Assembly (NCBI GenBank): GCA_022566355.1
Contig: JADFJB010000098.1
Location: 1 to 17,979, forward strand
Length of the DNA: 17,979 nucleotides
DNA from: a candidate division KSB1 bacterium
Lineage (GTDB): Bacteria > Zhuqueibacterota > JdFR-76 > DREG01
Direction: 5' to 3'
The notes below the pieces were generated by a model. It saw only the letters and a program-made list of their open reading frames with translations, was not told the DNA's origin and did no database searches. This document shows positions 7,607 to 13,727 of this stretch, piece by piece. The translations under genes were made by a program, and so were the position numbers. Within the stretch, counting starts at the first letter, position 1. Every line of letters starts with the position of its first letter.

Positions 7607-8389
7607 TTAGTCCTGTCGGATTATGATATTACCGCGTGCCTTTGGTTTTACTACAGAGACACTCAATTTCTGACCATCACGGGATAGTTCAATGTCGAGT
7701 TTATCACCAACTTCAACTTTCCCATAGATTTCTTCAAATTGCTGGGTGGATTTTACCACTTGTCCATTTAGGGCTTGAATAATGTCACCATCTTTTAGTT
7801 CATTTTTGTCCATACCCGGTAAAGGCAAAACACGAGCAACTATAACCATTCCCTCCTCTTCGCCCAATATTACCGCGAGACCCATCACAGGCTTTAAATT
7901 CTCATAACCGTCCATTTCTTCAGGCGTGATCATCATCATTCTTTGTCCACCAGGGGAGTGTCCGCCTTCACCCGAACCACGGCCAGCCATTTGCATTTGC
8001 GGCAGATCTTTTGGATCTGCTTTATCAAAAGAAATAATGAAGGGATCTTTATCTCGCTTTATACCAATCTGAACTTTAGCGCCAATTTCTAAATCTGCAT
8101 ATTGTTCCTCAAAAGCCTTCACTTTTTTAATCCGCTTTCCATTCAAATAAAGTATAACATCCCCCTCCTGAATATCTACACCCCGGTATGGCTCACGCCG
8201 CATATCTTTGGGCATAGCCATTGCAACTTTAACAGTATTATCACCTTCTTCAGTCAACATAACAGACAATTCTGGAATACGAAACATTTCACCTTCAATT
8301 TCGATTGTCCGGACAATCTGGGTAAATCCTGGCAGATTCCAAAGCAGAAGAATCATAGATAATAAAATAGTTTTACATTTCCTGGTCAT
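7607..8389 (-). CDS. Secreted protein with two PDZ domains
   Basis: A 260-residue protein starting at the ATG at 8387-8389, seven bases after GGAG; a TTG six bases upstream is less likely. It has an N-terminal signal sequence (MTRKCKTILL then a hydrophobic run to about 23). Two PDZ-like domains follow: the first has VDIQEGDVILYLNGKRI near 71-87, the second LKDGDIIQALNGQVV near 198-212. They are joined by a Met/Gly-rich linker (about 130-155). No trypsin-like, S41 or site-2 protease domain is present, so it is likely a binding or scaffold protein rather than an enzyme. It is the first gene of the five-gene cluster and ends 13 bases before the NEW3 protein gene. PDZ domains bind C-terminal peptides or exposed strands, so a partner in the envelope is likely. 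Domain call confident; function unknown. Confidence 0.8.
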   Translation of the reverse strand: MTRKCKTILLSMILLLWNLPGFTQIVRTIEIEGEMFRIPELSVMLTEEGDNTVKVAMAMPKDMRREPYRGVDIQEGDVILYLNGKRIKKVKAFEEQYADLEIGAKVQIGIKRDKDPFIISFDKADPKDLPQMQMAGRGSGEGGHSPGGQRMMMITPEEMDGYENLKPVMGLAVILGEEEGMVIVARVLPLPGMDKNELKDGDIIQALNGQVVKSTQQFEEIYGKVEVGDKLDIELSRDGQKLSVSVVKPKARGNIIIRQD

Positions 8390-8418
8390 AATCAATCTCC
8401 TCTGTTTATAAAAATGAA

Positions 8419-8435
8419 TGAATCAACACGATTCA
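8419..8435. promoter_or_regulatory. Palindrome TGAATC-N5-GATTCA, operator-like
   Basis: Perfect 6-bp arms with a 5-bp spacer, 30 bases upstream of the PDZ-gene start. It falls where it could affect transcription or the leader of the ABC cluster. No protein in the window is a clear match for a dyad site. Confidence 0.35.
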
Positions 8436-8512
8436 GATATTTCCGGTTAAAATTCAATAGACACTGCATTTTTTCGAAAATTAAATTATCAAACTTTTAG
8501 ACGAATAATAAT

Positions 8513-8527
8513 ATGAATTTGATTCAT
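8513..8527. promoter_or_regulatory. Palindrome ATGAAT-TTG-ATTCAT, operator-like
   Basis: Perfect 6-bp arms around a 3-bp centre, near the middle of the divergent region and ten bases before the GTTA box array. The arms share the TGAAT/ATTCA core with the palindrome at 8419-8435. Confidence 0.35.
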
Positions 8528-8536
8528 TACCCTGTA

Positions 8537-8570
8537 GTTAAAGAGTGTTAGGAAATGTTAAATAATGTTA
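8537..8570 (+). promoter_or_regulatory. Four GTTA boxes at exact 10-bp spacing: putative response-regulator site
   Basis: GTTA occurs at 8537, 8547, 8557 and 8567; the last three are TGTTA. OmpR/PhoB-family regulators bind head-to-tail half-sites spaced 10-11 bp. The array lies 41 bases upstream of the histidine kinase start and 147 bases upstream of the divergent PDZ-gene start. Autoregulation by the regulator at 10311-11021, and control of the ABC cluster, are inferred. Confidence 0.5.
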
Positions 8571-8611
8571 ATTAGCAAGAATTCGAGGAGAATATTTCGT
8601 AATTTCGAATC

Positions 8612-10354
8612 ATGAAACAAAAACGTAAAACCATGGTGGTTATAATCGTTCTGATTTCAGCCGCGCTTCTCGGGTTGATCTGGCTACAAATAGTACTGCT
8701 GGATAGAGCTTTCGAATTAAAAAACCAGGCATTTCAACAAAATGTAAATTCAGCGCTCAATTCCATAGTCCACAGGCTGGAAGATAAAGAAATGGTTTCT
8801 AAAGTGATTCGGGTTATGATTAAAGCGGATTCAAATAAACCTGCACAAAAAATTCATAGGGAAGTAAAAGTGTTAACTTCAGATGTGGAATTTGGCGACA
8901 GTTCAATAGTTTGGAATTATAAGTATTCAAATATACCAAGGTTTGATGTCGAAAAAGGAAAATTTTACTATAATCTCACATCACCACAGCATGTTCGCCT
9001 GCGAATTTTAGATACACTGGGAAATGAGATAGAAGAAGTGTTAAATGAGTACAAGCCGGCAGGCCATTATGAATTGTTAATTGATACACTAGGCACAAAA
9101 CCGGGCAAAACCGTTTTAAATTTTTTAGCCGACAGCAGTAGCTACAATATGATCGTTGTAGCTGGCAGTAAAATCAATTTTACGTCTGGATTATTATCTA
9201 ATGAAAAAAAATCGACAATAATAAACCGGATTTTATCGCAACTAACAGAGATTGAAACACAACCCATCGAAGCCAGGATTCAAAAGGCCGTGTTAGACTC
9301 GGTGGTTAAGACCACACTTGCTGAAAATCAAATCAATTTGCCGGTTGAGTATGGGATCCATGCTATCGAACAAGATACGATAAAATTTGCAGCATCAAGC
9401 ATGTCCATTACATCTTTGAAGGAAAGCAAGTTTCGCAGCAGGCTTTTTCCTGGCGATCCGTTTTATAGCCAAAACGATATTGTTTTATACTTTCCACAAC
9501 AAACTATGTACCTTCTTAAACAAAATGGCATTCTACTCATTGCATCGATGATTTTACTTTCCATTATTGTTTTCTTTTTTATCTTCACGATGCGAACCAT
9601 TTTTAAGCAAAAGCGATTTGCAATCTTACTGACAGATTTCATCAATAACATGACCCATGAGTTTAAAACACCCATCTCTACGATCTCATTGGCCAGCGAA
9701 GCCATATCAAATCCGGCAGTTTTGACTAATAAGAAAAAATTAAAGCAATACAATAGCATTATCAAAGATGAGAATACTCGCATGCGCAATCAAGTAGAAA
9801 AAATTTTGCAAATGGCGGTTTTGGAGGAAGGAGAATTCGAGTTAAACAAAGACTTTGTTGATGTCCATCAAATTATTAGAGATACAGTGGCTAATATACA
9901 TTTACAGATCGAAAAAAGAAAAGGATCTATTTCTTGTGATTTAACAGCAAATCCCTCAATCATCCAGGTAGATCCGATTCATTTTACAAATGTGATTCAT
10001 AACTTAATAGATAATGCCAATAAATACACAAAGTTACAACCAGCCATATCAATAACAACCGGAAACAATCACGATGGAATTAAAATCAATGTTTCGGATA
10101 ATGGTATTGGTTTGGCGCAAGAAGATAAAAAACATATCTTCGATAAATATTATCGCGTATCCACCGGCAATGTTCACGATGTGAAGGGATTTGGTTTGGG
10201 ATTGAGTTATGTGAAGTTAATTGTTGAAGCACATGGCGGCACCGTGTCTTTAGAGAGCGAAGAAAACAAAGGCAGTACTTTTTTACTATTTATGCCCTAT
10301 CAAAAAAACAATGGCAAATCCAAAAAAACAGCAGCAGCGAATTCTGCTAATTGA
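8612..10354 (+). CDS. Membrane-bound sensor histidine kinase
   Basis: A 580-residue kinase. Membrane segment 1 is near residues 9-30, followed by a periplasmic sensor region of about 270 residues without a domain I recognise. Segment 2 is near 304-327. The catalytic core follows directly, with no obvious HAMP or PAS domain. H-box MTHEFKTPIST has the phospho-acceptor His349. N-box is HNLIDNANKYT (about 463-473), G1 DNGIG (496-500), F-box IFDKYYRV, and G2 GFGLGLSYV (526-534). It would phosphorylate the regulator encoded next to it, whose start codon lies inside the last 44 bases of this gene. An in-frame stop 10 bases upstream fixes the start at or after 8612. The only good ribosome-site-like run, GAGGAG (8585-8590), is 21 bases away, which is too far for a normal site. 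This suggests weak or unusual initiation. Overall similar in style to Bacteroidota RprX-type kinases. Confidence 0.92.
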   Translation: MKQKRKTMVVIIVLISAALLGLIWLQIVLLDRAFELKNQAFQQNVNSALNSIVHRLEDKEMVSKVIRVMIKADSNKPAQKIHREVKVLTSDVEFGDSSIVWNYKYSNIPRFDVEKGKFYYNLTSPQHVRLRILDTLGNEIEEVLNEYKPAGHYELLIDTLGTKPGKTVLNFLADSSSYNMIVVAGSKINFTSGLLSNEKKSTIINRILSQLTEIETQPIEARIQKAVLDSVVKTTLAENQINLPVEYGIHAIEQDTIKFAASSMSITSLKESKFRSRLFPGDPFYSQNDIVLYFPQQTMYLLKQNGILLIASMILLSIIVFFFIFTMRTIFKQKRFAILLTDFINNMTHEFKTPISTISLASEAISNPAVLTNKKKLKQYNSIIKDENTRMRNQVEKILQMAVLEEGEFELNKDFVDVHQIIRDTVANIHLQIEKRKGSISCDLTANPSIIQVDPIHFTNVIHNLIDNANKYTKLQPAISITTGNNHDGIKINVSDNGIGLAQEDKKHIFDKYYRVSTGNVHDVKGFGLGLSYVKLIVEAHGGTVSLESEENKGSTFLLFMPYQKNNGKSKKTAAANSAN

Positions 10355-11021
10355 GGACGATCCTAACTTAGGATATATTTTACAAGAAAACTTGGAATTG
10401 CATGGATATCACGTGCATCGATGCATGGACGGTGAAGAAGGTTTGGATGCTTATCTTCGCAATAATTTCAACCTTTGCCTGATCGATGTAATGCTGCCAA
10501 AAAAAGATGGTTTTTGCCTTGCAAAAGACATTCGAAAAACTAACCAGAAAATACCCATTATTTTCCTGACAGCCAAATCCCTCAAAGAAGATCGGATAGA
10601 AGGATTTAAAATAGGCGGTGATGATTATGTTGTTAAGCCATTTAGTATGGAAGAATTGGTTCTGCGTATTCAGGCAGTTCTTAAAAGAACAGGGAAATCA
10701 TCGCAAGTTTCCATTGAAAAAGCAAAATTTCCCATTGGTCAATATACATTTGATTATGAAAATCAAATATTGATTTTACAAGATCATTCAACTAAGCTAA
10801 CTTCAAAAGAAGCCGAACTGCTGAAATTATTATGTATGCATGAAAATGATATTTTAGACCGTGAAATAGCGCTAAAACTGATTTGGAGCGATGATAATTA
10901 TTTCACTGGTAGAAGCATGGATGTGTTTATTTCTAGATTGCGTAAGTATTTGAGTAATGATACAAACGTCGAAATCAGGAATGTTCATGGTAAGGGATTT
11001 AAGTTGGTTGTTAAGACGTGA
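10311..11021 (+). CDS. OmpR-family response regulator
   Basis: A 236-residue regulator. The receiver domain (residues 10-125) has the acidic pair D16/D17 in ILLIEDD, phospho-acceptor Asp59 (LCLIDVMLPKKDG), Thr87 (FLTAKS) and Lys109 (YVVKPFS). The winged-helix DNA-binding domain (about 140-235) has LTSKEAELLKLL, the recognition helix SMDVFISRLRKYL, and the wing NVHGKGFKLVV. All catalytic receiver residues are present. Its start overlaps the kinase gene by 44 nt in the +1 frame, with no clear ribosome site, so translation probably depends on ribosomes finishing the kinase gene. OmpR-family proteins bind direct repeats; four GTTA boxes upstream of the kinase are the obvious candidate site. Targets beyond that are inferred. 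Confidence 0.93.
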   Translation: MANPKKQQQRILLIEDDPNLGYILQENLELHGYHVHRCMDGEEGLDAYLRNNFNLCLIDVMLPKKDGFCLAKDIRKTNQKIPIIFLTAKSLKEDRIEGFKIGGDDYVVKPFSMEELVLRIQAVLKRTGKSSQVSIEKAKFPIGQYTFDYENQILILQDHSTKLTSKEAELLKLLCMHENDILDREIALKLIWSDDNYFTGRSMDVFISRLRKYLSNDTNVEIRNVHGKGFKLVVKT

Positions 11022-11097
11022 GACGGCAAACGGCAGACGTGAAACAGAGAAGGTGTGAACAGAAGAATGGGAGAAAAGAGCAGCTAATAAAGCTGTC

Positions 11098-11122
11098 ATT
11101 CCTACATGCTCATAGTAGGAAT
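11098..11122. repeat. Palindrome ATTCCTAC-N9-GTAGGAAT
   Basis: Perfect 8-bp arms with a 9-base loop, in a GTCATTCCTAC...GTAGGAATCTG context. That context resembles the TCATTCC...GGAATC intergenic palindromes frequent in many bacterial genomes. It lies about 77 bases after the regulator's stop codon. Confidence 0.6.
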
Positions 11123-11221
11123 CTGTATACTATATGCTTAAAATAAAATACAAATGACAAAATACAGACAACAAATAAATCCAAAATCTAATTTTCAATT
11201 GTCAAAATGGAGACAGTAGGC

Positions 11222-11237
11222 CAGACATTTTTGTCTG
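11222..11237. repeat. Hairpin CAGACA-TTTT-TGTCTG
   Basis: Perfect 6-bp arms with a 4-base loop, in the spacer between two convergent genes. It could act as a weak bidirectional terminator, but no U-tract follows. Confidence 0.4.
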
Positions 11238-11449
11238 TCCAGACCAAAAGTGTTAACCATAATGGACAAATAGGAATATCTGAACACACAACATAAGGGA
11301 TTTACCGTAAACAGATAGACTAGTATCCTCCTACCATGGAAAACCGGTCCGGAGAAATTGACGGGAGGAGTGTTAAAAGCTCTTCCCAGTAGTTATGCCT
11401 AAAAAACCTTTATTCTCAATAGTTTGTACTCTCCTGTGGTCATTTGCTA

Positions 11450-13543
11450 CTATTTGACCAATATAAATTTCTTGGCAATACTAAACTCACCTGTATGTAG
11501 GCGATAAAAATAAATTCCTGTAGGTAAACCGATCGCATCAAACACCACATTGTGTGTACCTGCATTTCGGACTTCATTCAAAAGCGAGATGATTTCTTTT
11601 CCTTGCAAATTATAAATTTTTAGGGATACTTCCGAGCGTTCAAGTAAAGAAAATTGAATCACAGTAGTGGGATTAAAGGGATTGGGATAGTTTTGGTAAA
11701 GCTCGAATTGCTTTGGAATGCTACTATTCAAAGACTGGTTTTCTTCAACAACAGTCATGGCATCAGAAGTTTTAAGAATAGTGCCGCCATCTCCAACAAC
11801 CCATCCTGTTGATGAATCAATAAAAAACACCGAACTTAATTTTTTTGAGGTACCACTGCTTACTGCGTTCCATTGCTCTCCGCCATTTGATGTTTTAAGA
11901 ATCGTACCGCCAAATCCAACTACCCATCCAGTCATGTCATTAACAAAATGTAAAGCTAATAGACTCAATGCCGTTCCACTATTTTGAAATTCCCAATTTG
12001 AGCCTCCATTTGTTGTTTTCAGAATGGTACCATTGTACCCCGCTACCCAACCGGTTTTAGCGTCCCTAAAATGCACTGAACGCAATATTTCAACCGATCC
12101 ACTATTTTGAGGGCTCCATTGTTGTCCACCGTCTATAGTGTGAAGAATCGTACCGTTTTCTCCCACCGTCCAACCTGAATCCGCATGGGTAAAAAATGCA
12201 GAATACAACTGGTTACTTGTTCCACTCATTTGAGCATCCCAATTTTCACCTCCGTTTGTGGTCTTTAGGACGGTTCCATTTGCTCCCACCACCCAGCCAA
12301 TATCTGCGTTGGAAAAATACACTGAATTTAAATGATCCGTCGTTCCACTTGTAACGGTGATCCAGTTTTCACCGCTGTTTAATGTTTTACGGATGGCGCC
12401 ATTGATGCCAACTGCCCAGCCAACATCCGGATTATGGAAATAAACAGACCGTAAATTATTGGTTGTTCCACTTACCTGAGGTAGCCAATTCGTTCCTCCA
12501 TCCGAAGTATTGAGCAAGATACCGTTTATTCCCACCGCCCAACCGGTAGAAGCGTCTGCGAAATAAACAGATTCTAAAACATTTGTTGGTCCAAATGTCT
12601 GGGAAGTCCATTCTTTCCCTTTATCGGTTGTCTTGAGAATCATGCCATTGATTCCAACCACCCAACCTGGTGAGGTATTGCTAAATTTTACAGATTGTAA
12701 GTTAACAGAGGGTTCAATGGTTCTAGACGACCAGTTTAACCCGCCATTTGTAGTCTTGATTATTGTACCCGAATTTCCAACTGCCCAACCTGTATCCACG
12801 TCTGCAAAATAGACAGCATTCAATTGCTGAGGTGTTCCACTACTTTGGTGTGTCCAATTCACCCCGCCATCGATTGTATTTATAATGATGCCAAAACTTC
12901 CAACGGCATAGCCTGTAGTATCATCGATGAAAAAGACGGAAACCAGGCTATTCCCGATTCCTGTGTTCTGAATATCCCAGTTTTCTCCACCATCTATAGT
13001 CTTAAGAACAGTTCCATTGAAACCGGTCACCCAGCCTTTATCCGCATCGACAAAAAAGATTGACTGTAAATCACTCGAAGTTCCGCCGGTTTGAAAATCC
13101 CAGTTTTCTCCACCGTCGATAGTCTTGAAAATTCGACCAAACCTACCAACCACCCAACCGACATTGCCATCGACGAAAAAAACCGAATTTAAGTCAAATC
13201 CAAAGCCGGAGTTCTTTGCAGTCCAGGTTATCCCACCATCCACGGTTTTTACAATTGCATCACCATTACCAACAGCCCAGCCGGTATCTACATCTGTAAA
13301 ATAAATGGATTGTAAACGATTTGTTGTTCCACTATTTTGCAGGGTCCAACTCTGGCCGCCATCTCCTGTTTTAATGATGGCGCCATCGTTGCCGGCGGCA
13401 ATTGCAGTATTTTCATCAAAGACGAATATATCCTGCAGGGAATTGCCCTGGGGTTTTGGATTTTGCCATTGCCAGTTGCCCTGGGCATACGCCATAACAA
13501 AATGGAAAAAAGGAAGGACGAGTAAAATTAGAAAGCGTTTCAT
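11450..13543 (-). CDS. Secreted YCF48-like beta-propeller protein with type IX sorting domain
   Basis: A 697-residue protein. The signal peptide runs to about residue 21 (AYAQ|GNW). Then come fourteen consecutive 41-residue repeats (33-606) of the YCF48/BNR type, with consensus LxSVYFxDxxTGWxVGxxGTILKTxDGGxNW. The C-terminal sorting domain of about 85 residues has YPNPFNP at 619-625 and ends AKKFILVK. Repeat 14 lacks the final DGGxNW strand, while the mature N terminus (GNWQWQNPKP) matches exactly that strand. This suggests ring closure by pairing the two ends. Fourteen is twice the seven blades of Hcf136/YCF48, so a double propeller is possible. It should be exported by Sec and then by type IX secretion to the surface or outside. 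AAGGA six bases before the ATG supports the start. The ligand is unknown; photosynthetic function is not implied by the repeat name. Confidence 0.88.
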   Translation of the reverse strand: MKRFLILLVLPFFHFVMAYAQGNWQWQNPKPQGNSLQDIFVFDENTAIAAGNDGAIIKTGDGGQSWTLQNSGTTNRLQSIYFTDVDTGWAVGNGDAIVKTVDGGITWTAKNSGFGFDLNSVFFVDGNVGWVVGRFGRIFKTIDGGENWDFQTGGTSSDLQSIFFVDADKGWVTGFNGTVLKTIDGGENWDIQNTGIGNSLVSVFFIDDTTGYAVGSFGIIINTIDGGVNWTHQSSGTPQQLNAVYFADVDTGWAVGNSGTIIKTTNGGLNWSSRTIEPSVNLQSVKFSNTSPGWVVGINGMILKTTDKGKEWTSQTFGPTNVLESVYFADASTGWAVGINGILLNTSDGGTNWLPQVSGTTNNLRSVYFHNPDVGWAVGINGAIRKTLNSGENWITVTSGTTDHLNSVYFSNADIGWVVGANGTVLKTTNGGENWDAQMSGTSNQLYSAFFTHADSGWTVGENGTILHTIDGGQQWSPQNSGSVEILRSVHFRDAKTGWVAGYNGTILKTTNGGSNWEFQNSGTALSLLALHFVNDMTGWVVGFGGTILKTSNGGEQWNAVSSGTSKKLSSVFFIDSSTGWVVGDGGTILKTSDAMTVVEENQSLNSSIPKQFELYQNYPNPFNPTTVIQFSLLERSEVSLKIYNLQGKEIISLLNEVRNAGTHNVVFDAIGLPTGIYFYRLHTGEFSIAKKFILVK
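11726..13447 (-). repeat. Fourteen in-frame 123-bp coding repeats
   Basis: The 41-codon unit repeats fourteen times with no length change (1722 bases in all). Units encoding the third and fourth blades share almost identical DNA over the GGENWD-coding part, indicating recent duplication within the gene. Other units have diverged. Confidence 0.85.
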
Positions 13544-13569
13544 ATGTTTTCCTTTCTAAACAATTTTTT

Positions 13570-13628
13570 GACAGGATTAACAAGATATACTGGTTTTTTT
13601 TATCCTGATAATCCTGTTTATCCTGTCT
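13570..13628. repeat. Imperfect inverted repeat of the GACAGGATTAACA type
   Basis: GACAGGATTAACAAGATATA at 13570-13589 faces TGATAATCCTGTTTATCCTG around 13606-13625, which itself contains three ATCCTG units. ATCCTGTTAATCCTGTC-like palindromes are widespread intergenic repeats. It lies just upstream of the propeller gene, so it is in its leader or promoter region rather than its end. No T-run suggests termination of the gene to its right. Confidence 0.5.
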
Positions 13629-13727
13629 AAATTTTACAGCCTTGAGCTGCGTTAAGAATAATTCAAATTAAATTACCGCCGGATGATTTTTCGTAACATT
13701 CAAAAGTCTTGGTTCAGACATTAACCC

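Larger units (their letters stand above)
11022..11449. other. Intergenic region with short palindromes, no gene seen
   Basis: This spacer lies between two convergent genes. It begins with a purine-rich run of imperfect short repeats (GACGGCAAACGGCAGACGTG). It then carries a small CAGCT-AATAA-AGCTG palindrome at 11081-11095 and the two hairpins listed separately. Near 11342-11355 ACCGGT and TCCGGA lie side by side. No hairpin is followed by a convincing T-run, so no terminator is assigned on either strand. Confidence 0.5.

Noticed and set aside
11726-13447. Regular spaced repeats that might suggest a CRISPR array
   Set aside because: The period is 123 bp, in frame, and encodes 41-residue propeller blades; there are no short identical repeats with unique spacers.
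11450-13543. Photosystem assembly factor (YCF48/Hcf136)
   Set aside because: Only the repeat type is shared; a sorting tail, fourteen blades and a non-photosynthetic neighbourhood point to a secreted structural or binding protein.
13570-13628. Terminator for the lyase-like gene
   Set aside because: It is about 100 bases past that gene's end and close to the start of the next gene, is imperfect and lacks a T-run after the hairpin on the minus strand. It looks like a dispersed repeat.
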